DNA from: JARKQH01 sp964631605
Lineage (GTDB): Bacteria; Verrucomicrobiota; Verrucomicrobiia; Limisphaerales; UBA8199
NCBI GenBank assembly: GCA_964631605.1
Contig: CAZVYG010000029.1
Coordinates: 1 to 50,376 of the forward strand
DNA: 50,376 nt
Reading direction: 5' to 3'
In this document: positions 25,824-34,121 of the stretch, piece after piece
Layout of the letters: each line of letters starts with the position of its first letter
How positions within the stretch are numbered: position 1 is the first letter of the stretch
Made by a program: the position numbers and the translations under genes
Notes under the pieces: generated by a model
Seen by the model: the letters and a program-made list of their open reading frames with translations, nothing else
The model's database searches: none
What the model was told of the DNA's origin: nothing

Positions 25824-26102
25824 CTATCTCTATTCTGTCCTAGATTCACTTTTGCTTTCTCCAGACTGTTCCCGACTGCCGGGTTTCAAATCAACACTGA
25901 ACCGAGTTCACCTGAAGATCCACCATGCCATGGAAGCCCAAGTTATCTATTGACGGGTTGACATTGACGGCTTTTGGGAAAATAGCAAGCCTATTTGTGC
26001 AAAAAAGCGCAGGTAGGGTTTCACCCCATGACCAGGCCCCCTTGCGGCCCCCCCTCGCTTGTCCCCTGCAAAGCCCTGCTGAATGATGTGGGCCTGCCTG
26101 GC
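25824..26102. other. Intergenic region
   Basis: The 279 bases upstream of the RRM gene. They hold its promoter and possibly a long leader, as usual in cold-shock-type genes. I see no gene or strong hairpin. A perfect -35 hexamer (TTGACA) at about 25958 on the plus strand has no good -10 box and no gene behind it. Confidence 0.5.
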
Positions 26103-26537
26103 TCAGGTGAACTCGAGGGGAAAACGGTAAATGTCGGCGGCGTCAAAGGGAGCGGCGGAGAATTCGATGGCCTGACCGTCGGTCAGGGGCCGGAGGGTGT
26201 GGGCGATGCCGGTCTCGATAAAAGCCAAATCACCTGAATTGAGCGGGACCATCGCCCGGTCCCCGCTGTTCACATCCTGGACCAGCAGTTCGGTTTTCCC
26301 GCCAATGACATAGACGTATTCTCGTTTTACCTTGTGATAGTGATTGCCTCGGAGCGCCCCTGGACGCAGTTCAATGTAGGCCAGGTAGCGGATCGGTTCG
26401 ATCCCATCGTGAAACTGAGCCAGCTCGCCTTGCGGCAGCATCAAGCGCTTCAAGGGCGGCGCCCCCGGCTGGGGCGACAGCACCGGCAAGGTTTTCCGGA
26501 TCACCCTGCCGCCGAGGAATACGCTTTCGCTGATCAT
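26103..26537 (-). CDS. Cupin-domain protein
   Basis: A 144-residue single-domain cupin. The first motif is AYIELRPGALRGNHYHKVKR with a Tyr/His/His metal site (GNHYH) followed by YVYVIGG; the second is NSGDLAFIETGIAHTLRPL. The order resembles small sugar-nucleotide-related or storage-type cupins such as WbuC, but the sequence does not settle its reaction. Monocistronic. Confidence 0.8.
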   Translation of the reverse strand: MISESVFLGGRVIRKTLPVLSPQPGAPPLKRLMLPQGELAQFHDGIEPIRYLAYIELRPGALRGNHYHKVKREYVYVIGGKTELLVQDVNSGDRAMVPLNSGDLAFIETGIAHTLRPLTDGQAIEFSAAPFDAADIYRFPLEFT

Positions 26538-26636
26538 GTGCCGCTGGTTGCATAGTCCAGCGGAAGGCCGGTGTCAAAGCCGCGTTACGGACTTGGCTGC
26601 GGGCATCCGGTTGGCGCCCCGTGCAAGTGAGCTTGG

Positions 26637-28952
26637 TCAGGGCGCCAGGCGGGTGCGGTAAAACTCTCGCGGCGGGGTATTGGTCAGGTCGCGCGTGCGG
26701 AGGAGGTAAATCGTGCCGGAGGGGTCGAACAGCTCAAACGTGGCATTGGTGACCCACGGACCCGCAAGGTTGGTGGTGGATTGGAACTGGAAGAACTGGT
26801 CGGGCGAGCCGCCAAAAAGGAACAGTTCGGTCGCGGTGTAGATAGTGTTGGTTTGGCCGATATTGTTGGTGGCGACACTGCGGTGGTAGCCCAGGAAGTC
26901 CACGGGGGAAGTGGCGGGCACCACCTGGTTGCGCACAATGACTCCCTCAATGCCAGCCAGCAGCAACTGGCCGTTGACGGCGGCGGCGGCGTAGAGGGAT
27001 TTGGCGGTGGGCACGGGCAGCGCCTGCCAGTTCGCCAGATTGGTGCTGGAAAGCAGCAGCCCCTGGGTGCCCACGACGAACCATTTTCCATCGAGCCAGG
27101 CCGCGTCATTCAACCAGCGAGTGGTGCCGCTGGCCCGCGGCGTCCAGTGCAGTGTGTCCGGGCTGGTGTAGATGGAACCGTTCTGGCCGACCACCACATA
27201 ATACCCCTCGAGATAACGAACGCGATAGAGCCAGTTGGTGGTGCCCAACGAAACCGGCGACCATGAGACAGCGTCGGGGTCAGCGCGGAGGAGCGTGCCG
27301 CGGTTGCCGACGGCCACCCAGCCGCTGGGTCCGGAAACCACGCCGGACAGAAAATTGGTGGTCGAGGTCGCGCGCGCGGTGAAGTTGGAGCCGTCAACGC
27401 TGGTGAAGATTTGTCCGCGGTCGCCACAGACGACAAAGCGAGAGCCATCGGAGGCCACCCCTTGCAGGGAGTTGGTGGTAAAGGGCGGAAGATTGGTCCA
27501 GATCAGCCCCAGGGTGTCAAAGGTGGAGTTCGTGACCACCATGTTGGTGCCGACGTAATTGGTGACGGTCAGGTTGGTAAGGCCAGCCCGGCTGATCAGC
27601 AGGTTGCCGGCGTTTCCCGCCGCGAGAAGCAAATTCGAAGTGCCTCCCACGCCCAGCAGCACGGTGTTGGTGTGCGGCAAGGGCACCACTTCTCTGGCCC
27701 ATAGAATCCCGTCGAGGCTGGTTTGTATGGTTGCCAGGTCGCCCGCGGCGACGTAGATGCCTCGCTGGACCGTCAGGTCCCAAAGCCAGGCGTGGGAGGA
27801 ATCCGTGACGGGCTGCCACGTGTAAAGCGCGGCGCCGTTGGTGCGACTGCCCGAAATCATCAGGCCGGTGCGGCCGGCCGCCAGCCAATAATTGGTGACC
27901 CCGTAGGCGGTGAGATAGACCCAGGCGGGCGGCGCGTTGGTGGGCAGGTCGGTAATCTGATTGGTCCAGGTGGTCGTGCCCACGGCGCGGAAGCGGACTT
28001 CCTGGTCGCCGACCACGAGCAAACCGGCGTCGTTCAAGGCAACGTCGTAAAGGGTGTTGGTGGTGCCGCTGGCCAGGGAGGTCCAGGGACCGCTCGAGCT
28101 GGAACTGGACCAGACGCCGCCGCCGGTTCCCACGATGTAGAACTGCGCGCTGGCTCCAACGCCGAGGTACCGCACCCGGTTCAAGTGAGCGGTGGCAAGG
28201 GTGGTGCGGGTCCAGGAACTGCCGTTGCTGCCGGCACGCAGGACGGTTCCGTTCTCGCCCACCGCCACGAAACCCGCCGCGCCAAAGGCGACGCTGCGCA
28301 GCCACTCGGTGGTGCCGGAATTCGCCTTGGTCCAGGACGTGCCATTGGTCGTGGTGTAAATGAAACCATTATCGCCCACCGCCACCGCCCGTTGCGCCGA
28401 GGCGGCAACGCCCTCGAACCAGTCGCTGGTGGCGGGCGACACCTGCGCCGGCTGAAAGACGGCGCCGTCATCGGACCAGAGAATGCAGCCGTTTTCGCCC
28501 ACCGCGATGAACCGCTCACCCATGAGCGCGACGCCGCGCAGGTAATTCGTCACGCCGGTGACGGCGGGGGCCCAGCGTTCATCCTCGCGCTGGACGTAAA
28601 TCGTGCCGGCGTCGCCCACCTGCGCCGCCACCGTTGGAGTGACCACCATGTCGAGTATATTGTTGCCGTGAGGCGAAGGATTCGACCAGCGCCAACGGGC
28701 AGGATTGACTTCCCCGGCGATGGCCAGGCACGGGAGCAGGCAACACAGCAGCAAAGGGGCCGCCATCGGACGCAGGAAGGGCGACCAAGGACGGCCACCG
28801 CGCCAACGGGCATGCGGGCGGGGTGAACGCCCCGTCCGGCAGGCAGGCCTCGCGCTGCAGCCCTCTGGAGGTGCGGAGACCGGCCCGACGGCACCGGGGC
28901 GCAGCCGGACCAGGAAACGGCAAATCTCGAACCTGGTCATGGGCACATTCAT
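26637..28952 (-). CDS. Secreted multi-repeat beta-propeller protein (Ycf48/BNR-like)
   Basis: A long exported protein (771 residues in the full frame). Most of it is made of 40- to 45-residue repeats of the type 'RSVAFGAAGFVAVGENGTVL', then a Ser/Trp-rich strand and 'W-----GTT--L--V', as in Ycf48/HCF136 or BNR propellers; I count at least ten. The signal-peptide hydrophobic core (PLLLCCLLPCLAIAGE) comes after a 62-residue arginine-rich segment, so the true start is probably the ATG at 28766, with the upstream extension an over-extended frame. The C-terminus (FFQFQSTTNLAGPWVTNATF) is the phylum's usual 'sorting-like' ending. Its role is likely surface binding; no catalytic site is evident. Confidence 0.8.
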   Translation of the reverse strand: MNVPMTRFEICRFLVRLRPGAVGPVSAPPEGCSARPACRTGRSPRPHARWRGGRPWSPFLRPMAAPLLLCCLLPCLAIAGEVNPARWRWSNPSPHGNNILDMVVTPTVAAQVGDAGTIYVQREDERWAPAVTGVTNYLRGVALMGERFIAVGENGCILWSDDGAVFQPAQVSPATSDWFEGVAASAQRAVAVGDNGFIYTTTNGTSWTKANSGTTEWLRSVAFGAAGFVAVGENGTVLRAGSNGSSWTRTTLATAHLNRVRYLGVGASAQFYIVGTGGGVWSSSSSSGPWTSLASGTTNTLYDVALNDAGLLVVGDQEVRFRAVGTTTWTNQITDLPTNAPPAWVYLTAYGVTNYWLAAGRTGLMISGSRTNGAALYTWQPVTDSSHAWLWDLTVQRGIYVAAGDLATIQTSLDGILWAREVVPLPHTNTVLLGVGGTSNLLLAAGNAGNLLISRAGLTNLTVTNYVGTNMVVTNSTFDTLGLIWTNLPPFTTNSLQGVASDGSRFVVCGDRGQIFTSVDGSNFTARATSTTNFLSGVVSGPSGWVAVGNRGTLLRADPDAVSWSPVSLGTTNWLYRVRYLEGYYVVVGQNGSIYTSPDTLHWTPRASGTTRWLNDAAWLDGKWFVVGTQGLLLSSTNLANWQALPVPTAKSLYAAAAVNGQLLLAGIEGVIVRNQVVPATSPVDFLGYHRSVATNNIGQTNTIYTATELFLFGGSPDQFFQFQSTTNLAGPWVTNATFELFDPSGTIYLLRTRDLTNTPPREFYRTRLAP

Positions 28953-28990
28953 TACGACTCAGTTTTTCTGATCAGGTTGGGTGGCAACAA

Positions 28991-29036
28991 AAAGCCCTCC
29001 AGGCTCCATTGAAAGCGATGGTTCCCGGAGGGCTTT
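28991..29036 (-). terminator. Terminator between the coiled-coil gene and the propeller gene
   Basis: A perfect 10-bp stem, AAAGCCCTCC/GGAGGGCTTT. On the minus strand it is followed by TTGTTG. The A-rich flank on the other strand also allows a bidirectional role. Confidence 0.85.
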
Positions 29037-29052
29037 ATCCCTTCACACTGCC

Positions 29053-29517
29053 TTAACGAGAGCCGTCGCGGTCACGCGCGCGCTCGCGCGCCTGTTCCAT
29101 GACTTGCTCATGAGTCGGCACACACTCGCGCAACTGCTGCAGCCGCTCGCGAAGCTGCTCGCGGTCCCGGAGCTGCTCCTTGACCGTGTCGCGAAGTTGT
29201 TCGCGAATCTGGGCCCGCTCCTGCTCGGTGCAGGCAGTCAATTCTTTTTTCTTTTCCTGGAGCTGCGCTTGGTAGCGCTCGCGGGCTTGCTTCATCTGCT
29301 GGATGGCCTGCTTGGCATCCTCACTCAGGCAGTCCTGGAGGCGGAGGCGTGTCTGGTCCCGCTGCCGCACTTGGTCCAGTTCGGGACTGCAGGTCTGCAG
29401 CCGGTCCTGATCCCGCTGCTGAATCTGGTCCCCCTGCGGTCCGGTCCCTTGCGCCAGCGCCGTGGTGCAAGTGATCGCCAAGCCCAACGTCAACCCCATT
29501 ATCATTCTTGTCTTCAT
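29053..29517 (-). CDS. Exported Gln/Arg-rich coiled-coil protein
   Basis: A 154-residue exported protein starting at ATG 29517 (MKTRMIMGLTLGLAITCTTA, cut near ALAQ). The mature part is a heptad-like coiled coil rich in Gln, Arg and Glu, with repeating QRDQDRLQ, QRDQTRLRLQ, ARERYQAQLQEKKKEL and LRDREQLRERLQQLRE. Four Cys residues are present (TCSPEL, QDCLSE, TACTEQ, RECVPT), which could form disulfides. No family known to me; architecture resembles periplasmic chaperone-like Spy/Skp proteins only in being helical and exported. Confidence 0.7.
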   Translation of the reverse strand: MKTRMIMGLTLGLAITCTTALAQGTGPQGDQIQQRDQDRLQTCSPELDQVRQRDQTRLRLQDCLSEDAKQAIQQMKQARERYQAQLQEKKKELTACTEQERAQIREQLRDTVKEQLRDREQLRERLQQLRECVPTHEQVMEQARERARDRDGSR

Positions 29518-29653
29518 ACTCTGTCTTTCCAAGATCTCGACGGCTTCTATGCCTGTTCCTTCCTTTTGCAAGGCACGTGCCAGAGATGTCTATTTTGTAA
29601 ATTGTTGGTTTTGTGGGTCTTGGCGTGAGCTGGTTCTTTACGGTGCGCTCAAG

Positions 29654-29669
29654 TGGGCGGCAGCGCCCA
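29654..29669. repeat. REP-like palindrome, copy 1
   Basis: TGGGCGGCAGCGCCCA: a 6-bp stem with a GCAG loop. An almost identical copy follows 34 bases later. Confidence 0.7.
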
Positions 29670-29687
29670 ACCACTCAAATTTCTCCA

Positions 29688-29703
29688 TGGGCGGCGGCGC
29701 CCA
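29688..29703. repeat. REP-like palindrome, copy 2
   Basis: TGGGCGGCGGCGCCCA, one base different from copy 1 at 29654-29669. A pair of closely spaced REP-like units. Confidence 0.7.
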
Positions 29704-29819
29704 GCCGACCAAACAGGGGTGGGAGCGCCGCAGGTCAAGATGCCGGCGCGCCCTGTCGGGTGCCATCACCATTCGAGCGGCTGCACGGCAAGGCGCAGCC
29801 CCTCAGGTTGGGTCACGAC

Positions 29820-30779
29820 TCAGGGCTGGGATTTGAGGAAGTAACTCCGCTGTTTTTCGGTAATGGGCAGGCCGAGTCTTTCCATGACCTGCAACATATC
29901 CTCCCAAACCTTCCGTTTCTCGGCAATGGATTGGTTGCGCAGCAGGTAGGCGGGGTGATAGGTCGGCATCAGGGGGATGCCGCGATAGGTCTGCCAATGA
30001 CCCCGGAGCCGCGTGATGCCGGCGGTTTTTCCCAGCAGCCCCTCCACGGCGGTGGCGCCAAGGGCGACCAGCACTTTGGGTCGAATGAGGTCAATCTGCT
30101 CATGCAGGTACGGCAGGCAGGTCTGCATCTCCTCGGGCGTGGGTTTGCGGTTGCCGGAAACCTGGCCGGGGGTATCCGGACGACACTTCAGAATGTTGCC
30201 GATGTAAACTGTGTCGCGGGTCAGGCCCATGGCTTGAATGATACGCGTAAGCAATTGCCCGGCCTTCCCCACGAACGGCTCGCCCTGTTCGTCTTCATCC
30301 GCCCCGGGAGCTTCGCCGACGAACATGAGGTCCGCGTCGGGATTTCCCACGCCGAACACGACATTTTTGCGCGCCGCCACCAAATGGGCGCACTTGACAC
30401 AGCTTAGCACCCGCCGCCGGAGATCGGCAAAGGCCGCCGCCCGGCCTTCGGGCGTGAGCTCAACTGCGGCCGATGGAACCAAACCACCCGCCGGGCCGGG
30501 CGGCTCGGTTTTGGGCTCGACCAACACGGCTGTAAAAGCGGTTTGAAGGGGCGGAGCCGGGCGGGTGGGCACGGGTGCCGGGCGGGCGGGCGGGGCTGCC
30601 CGGAGGGCCGCTGGCGGCCGGGTCGAAGCAGGAGGAGCGGCGTGGGGTTTGGAAAGGGGAGCCGACTTCAACGCCGCGAGCAGCTCGGGCGAGACCGCCA
30701 CGTAACGCGCTCCCTCGCGTTTCAAGGCTTCCAGGTGTTGGATCGTGGCCTCCAGCAGCAGATCAAAGGGTTGAGGCAT
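29820..30779 (-). CDS. Type-4 (Fe-S) uracil-DNA glycosylase
   Basis: A 319-residue family-4 uracil-DNA glycosylase, which removes uracil from DNA. Conserved: CVKCAHLVAARKNVVFGVGN (first two Fe-S Cys), GEAPGADEDEQGEPFVGKAG (catalytic region), NILKCRPDTPGQVSGNRKPT (further Cys) and LRGHWQTYRGIPLMPTYHPAYLL (His motif). The N-terminal 100 residues are a Pro/Ala-rich extension with a helical start (MPQPFDLLLEATIQHLEAL), longer than thermophile versions but common in bacteria. Start at ATG 30779; the upstream frame crosses into mpl. It follows mpl by 22 bases on the same strand, probably one operon. Confidence 0.93.
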   Translation of the reverse strand: MPQPFDLLLEATIQHLEALKREGARYVAVSPELLAALKSAPLSKPHAAPPASTRPPAALRAAPPARPAPVPTRPAPPLQTAFTAVLVEPKTEPPGPAGGLVPSAAVELTPEGRAAAFADLRRRVLSCVKCAHLVAARKNVVFGVGNPDADLMFVGEAPGADEDEQGEPFVGKAGQLLTRIIQAMGLTRDTVYIGNILKCRPDTPGQVSGNRKPTPEEMQTCLPYLHEQIDLIRPKVLVALGATAVEGLLGKTAGITRLRGHWQTYRGIPLMPTYHPAYLLRNQSIAEKRKVWEDMLQVMERLGLPITEKQRSYFLKSQP

Positions 30780-30801
30780 AAGGCAAATGCTCCACGTTGG
30801 T

Positions 30802-32196
30802 TCAGCCGCGACCCAGGCGTTCGAGCAACTTGAGGTGAATGCCGCCGAAGCCACCATTGCTGAAGACGCAGACAACATCGCCGCCCCGGGCCTGCGCGGC
30901 GACGTGGCCGACGATGCTCTCGACATCCGGGAGGTAAACCGCGGTTTTTCCCGCGGCCACCAGGTCAGTGATGAGCTGTTGCGGATTCAACCGTTCCGCG
31001 GGCGCGAGCAACTCGAGGCGCGCCACCTGCGCGACGACCACCGCGTCGGCATCGGCAAAGGCCGCGGCCAGCTCGGCTTGGAACACGTTGCGGCGGGTGG
31101 TGTTGGTGCGGGGCTCGAAAATCGCCCACACCTTCTGGTGCGGATAGCGGATGCGCAGGGCGCGGAGCGTTTCCCGGATGGCGGTCGGATGATGCCCGAA
31201 ATCGTCAATCACCGTCACGCCGGCCGCGATGCCCCGGACTTCCATCCGCCGCTTGATCCCCGTGAAGGTATCGAACGCGGACTGGATTTGGTGATTCTTC
31301 AATCCGCAATGCTTGGCGCAGGCGACGACGGCCAGGGCATTGCGAACGTTCAGTTCGCCCACCAGGTTGAGATGGAATTTGAAGCTGGGGATTTCAAACT
31401 CCGTGGCGGTGGGGCCGTAGCGGAGATTGAAGGCCTGTACCGCGTTGGTTTCGCCCAGGCCAAACCGCTTGACCGGGCAATGGGTCACCTCCAGCAACGG
31501 CGCCAGGTTGTGGTCGTCGCCATTGCCCAGCAGCAACCCGTTGCGCGGCACCAGGCGGATGAAATGTTTGAAAGAGGTCTGCACCGCCGCCAGGTCGGGA
31601 AAAATGTCGGCATGATCAAACTCGAGGTTGTTGATAATGGCCACTTCCGGGAGGTAATGGACGAACTTGCTGCGTTTGTCGAAAAAGGCCGTGTCGTACT
31701 CGTCCCCTTCGATGATAAACCAAGGGCTGTCGGTAAACCGCGCCCCCTGCCCCAGGTTGTTGGGAATGCCGCCGACGAGGAAACTGGGGTTGAGGCCATT
31801 GTGCTCAAATACCCAGGTCAGCAGCGAGGTCGTGGTGGTCTTGCCATGGGTCCCGGCGACCACCAGCGACCGCTTGCCCCGGATGAAAAAGTGCTTGAGC
31901 AACTCCGGAAGCGAGCAATAAGCCAGTTTGTGATCCAGCACATGCTCCGCCTCGGGATTGCCGCGCGAAATCGCATTCCCGATGACCACCAGGTCCGGTT
32001 TGTGCGCCAGGTTCTGTTCCGCGTAGCCCGACATCACCGAAATCCCCCGTTCGGCCAGGAACGTGGACATGGGCGGATATACATTTTGGTCCGAGCCGGT
32101 TACCTCCAGGCCCTTTTCCTTCAGCGCGGCCGCCGTCGAAGCCATCGCAGTGCCGCAAATCCCCACAAAATGAACCGAACGAATCTGAGCAAACAT
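30802..32196 (-). CDS. mpl: UDP-N-acetylmuramate:tripeptide ligase
   Basis: A Mur-ligase-family enzyme that reattaches the murein tripeptide to UDP-MurNAc in peptidoglycan recycling; 464 residues. N-terminal HFVGICGTAMASTAAALKEK, the ATP loop VVAGTHGKTTTTSLLTW, the middle NNLEFDHADIFPD and the C-terminal TVIDDFGHHPTAIRETL are the family signature. The 'THGKTTTTS-L' variant and the tripeptide-ligase-like FKHFIRLVPRNG help separate it from MurC, but MurC-like function cannot be excluded. Start at ATG 32196 (MFAQIRSVHFVG); the longer frame crosses the next gene. Confidence 0.92.
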   Translation of the reverse strand: MFAQIRSVHFVGICGTAMASTAAALKEKGLEVTGSDQNVYPPMSTFLAERGISVMSGYAEQNLAHKPDLVVIGNAISRGNPEAEHVLDHKLAYCSLPELLKHFFIRGKRSLVVAGTHGKTTTTSLLTWVFEHNGLNPSFLVGGIPNNLGQGARFTDSPWFIIEGDEYDTAFFDKRSKFVHYLPEVAIINNLEFDHADIFPDLAAVQTSFKHFIRLVPRNGLLLGNGDDHNLAPLLEVTHCPVKRFGLGETNAVQAFNLRYGPTATEFEIPSFKFHLNLVGELNVRNALAVVACAKHCGLKNHQIQSAFDTFTGIKRRMEVRGIAAGVTVIDDFGHHPTAIRETLRALRIRYPHQKVWAIFEPRTNTTRRNVFQAELAAAFADADAVVVAQVARLELLAPAERLNPQQLITDLVAAGKTAVYLPDVESIVGHVAAQARGGDVVCVFSNGGFGGIHLKLLERLGRG

Positions 32197-32254
32197 ACCG
32201 CCGTCAGCATAGGGGAAGCCGGCGGGCAGAAAAGCAGGAACTGCGAAAGTGCCT

Positions 32255-33106
32255 TTATTGGTTGACCGGCGGCCGAAACTTGAAATCCCCCACCACCGGC
32301 AGGTGGTCTGACGCGTCCGATTTGGGCACCCAAAGCCGGAGGGGAGTGAGGCGGAAGCCGGTGACCCAGAGGTAGTCAATCCGTCTGGCGGGCTGGGAGG
32401 CCGGGCTGGTGAACCCGTTCCCTTCGCCCGCCGCCATCCACGCGTCCTGAAACAACTCCGCGATCTTTTGCCAGGTCCGGCTCCCCGGCACGTCGTTAAA
32501 GTCTCCGCAAAGAATCATCGGCCGGTCCTCGTACCGTTGCACGACTCGCCGAAGCTCCTCCGCGCTGGCCAGCCGCTCGGTGTCGTCGGGGCGATGGTCC
32601 AGGTGCGTGTTGAACAAAACCAACTCGTGGCCCTTGACGTCAACCACCGTCTGCAGGAGGCCGCGCTGCTCCCCGACGCGGAGCATGCGGTAATGATGAT
32701 TGGCAACGGACTTGACCGGAAAACGCGACAGGATCGCGTTGCCGTACTCGCCCCCTTGAAAGCTGTAATTGTTGCTGAAAACGCAGGACATGCCCGTCAG
32801 CGCCGCCAGCTCGGCCGGAAAATCCCGCCGCGCGGTCCGTTCCGTGCCCCGATCCACCTCCTGCAGGGCCACCAGGTCCGGTTTCTCTTTGCGAATCACG
32901 CTGGCGATCCGTTTCAAGTCCACCACCCCGTCCAGCCCCTCGCCATGGTGGATGTTGTAAGTCATGACCCGGAAGGACTCCCCGCCTTTGGCTGGCGAAG
33001 GGCTCGACGCGCAGCCGGAGTTCAACAGCAGGCCAATGATCAGCGTGGGGCTAAACACCGTCACAGCCAGAATTCGCCGCCACGCCGGTTTATGATTCTT
33101 TGACAT
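32255..33106 (-). CDS. Endonuclease/exonuclease/phosphatase-family lipoprotein
   Basis: A 283-residue exported EEP-family protein. A signal peptide ends in a lipobox (LLLNSGC), so it is a membrane-anchored lipoprotein. EEP hallmarks: FRVMTYNIHHGEG (Asn), DLVALQEVDRGTERT (catalytic Glu), VLFNTHLDHRPDD (His/Asp), MILCGDFNDVPGSR (DFN), RRIDYLWV and SDASDHLPVVGDF (terminal His). All active-site elements are present. In the envelope it could be a nuclease or phosphodiesterase; the substrate is unknown. Confidence 0.9.
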   Translation of the reverse strand: MSKNHKPAWRRILAVTVFSPTLIIGLLLNSGCASSPSPAKGGESFRVMTYNIHHGEGLDGVVDLKRIASVIRKEKPDLVALQEVDRGTERTARRDFPAELAALTGMSCVFSNNYSFQGGEYGNAILSRFPVKSVANHHYRMLRVGEQRGLLQTVVDVKGHELVLFNTHLDHRPDDTERLASAEELRRVVQRYEDRPMILCGDFNDVPGSRTWQKIAELFQDAWMAAGEGNGFTSPASQPARRIDYLWVTGFRLTPLRLWVPKSDASDHLPVVGDFKFRPPVNQ

Positions 33107-33380
33107 CGTTCAACCTGTACCTTACGCCGAGCTTGCCCGGCCGGACGTCAGGCTTTCCGCATGGCCGCGCCCTTTCCCAAAATAGTGCTGTCCGGCAGTT
33201 CCCAACACTGGCACCCCCCGATAAAAAAGCGGATTATCCATCTCCTCACCCGGAGTCTGCATGACCCAACAAAGCGCGCCAATGATTCCGGCGGTGTCGT
33301 GCTTGATTAATGGTGGCACAACCCGCTCCGGGCTCATTCAAGCCACGAACGAAAACGGGGTCGCGGTCGAAGTCGCAACC
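33107..33380. other. Intergenic region
   Basis: A 274-base gap between two minus-strand genes. A 71-codon frame (33122-33337, minus) exists but has no recognisable feature. I see no hairpin with a T-tract. It probably holds the promoter of the EEP-family gene. Confidence 0.4.
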
Positions 33381-33764
33381 TCAAGCGGCGGCATGCGCGA
33401 GTTTCTTGCGCTTCTTTCCCTTGAGCGCTGGCTTGACCGGCGTGACCGGCTCGGCCACTGGCGTTTCCCGTGTCTCCTCCAGCCAGAGATACCGGCCGCA
33501 GGTGTCACACAGTTGAATATCGGTTCCCTGCATCAGCGTGTTGATTGTTCCAATCGGCAACCGCATGTGGCAACCCGTGCACACTTGGTTGCGCACGATG
33601 GCAACGCCTCGCTTCCCCCTTGCCACCAACCGGTCATAATGGCCCAGAATCGTCGGAGGAACCGATGCCCGGATTTCAGCAATCTCCGCCGCGCTGATTT
33701 TCGGGGCTGGTTTGTCAAACTCCACCGCCTGAAGCTTGAGCAGTTTCTGAAGAAGCTCTTTCAT
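33381..33764 (-). CDS. C4-type zinc-ribbon protein (zf-RING_7-like)
   Basis: A 127-residue cytoplasmic protein. Two CxxC pairs (VCTGCHMRLP and LCDTCGRYLWLEE) form a treble-clef-like zinc ribbon of the type seen at the C-terminus of CdsZ/CT398 proteins, normally preceded by a long coiled coil. Here only a short helical segment (LLQKLLKLQ, then a linker) precedes it, so it is a shortened version. The C-terminus is Lys/Pro-rich. The start at ATG 33764 gives MKELLQKLLKLQAVEFDKPA. Probably nucleic-acid- or protein-binding. Confidence 0.83.
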   Translation of the reverse strand: MKELLQKLLKLQAVEFDKPAPKISAAEIAEIRASVPPTILGHYDRLVARGKRGVAIVRNQVCTGCHMRLPIGTINTLMQGTDIQLCDTCGRYLWLEETRETPVAEPVTPVKPALKGKKRKKLAHAAA

Positions 33765-34121
33765 TCCACTATCTTACTCCACTTCAAGGCCCGCGCGGCC
33801 AAAAATACATGTAAGTTGTTCTGAATCAACTAAAAAGAAAGCTCGCCGCGTTCCCTAAAAAAATCGCAAATCGGCAAAAGGATGCTTTTGCGCACTACAC
33901 CGACGACCGCCTGAGCCACGCTCAAGGGTGGGGATAGAAGGCGTGCAAAGGCGCCAGGGTAGATTGGCAAACGCAAGACACGGCCTTCGGCAATGCCGGC
34001 AGCGTTTCCGGGTTGGGCACGGGAGCATGAAAAAACGGATTTTTGCAAAAAACACGCTTGCACGGCAGCGAAGCTTCGCGTACCTTACTGTGCGAAATCA
34101 GCTAAATAGAGACTGCCCTTT
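33765..34121. other. Intergenic region before the prepilin gene
   Basis: 357 bases between divergent genes. A small hairpin, GCAAAAG-GATG-CTTTTGC, lies near 33873. A possible sigma-70 promoter for the plus-strand prepilin is at 34058-34086. No gene seen; the short frame 33830-34063 (minus) is not convincing. Confidence 0.5.
34058..34086 (+). promoter_or_regulatory. Possible sigma-70 promoter of the prepilin gene
   Basis: TTGCAC at 34058-34063 and TACCTT at 34081-34086 with a 17-base spacer, about 35 bases upstream of the start codon. Confidence 0.4.

Larger units (their letters stand above)
29518..29819. other. Intergenic region with paired REP-like palindromes
   Basis: The 302 bases between the UDG gene and the coiled-coil gene (both minus). 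They contain two palindromic 16-mers (29654-29669 and 29688-29703) and should hold the promoter of the coiled-coil gene. No gene seen. Confidence 0.6.

Noticed and set aside
33122..33337. 71-codon frame between the EEP and zinc-ribbon genes
   Set aside because: No recognisable domain, no start-site signal, and no composition that supports coding.
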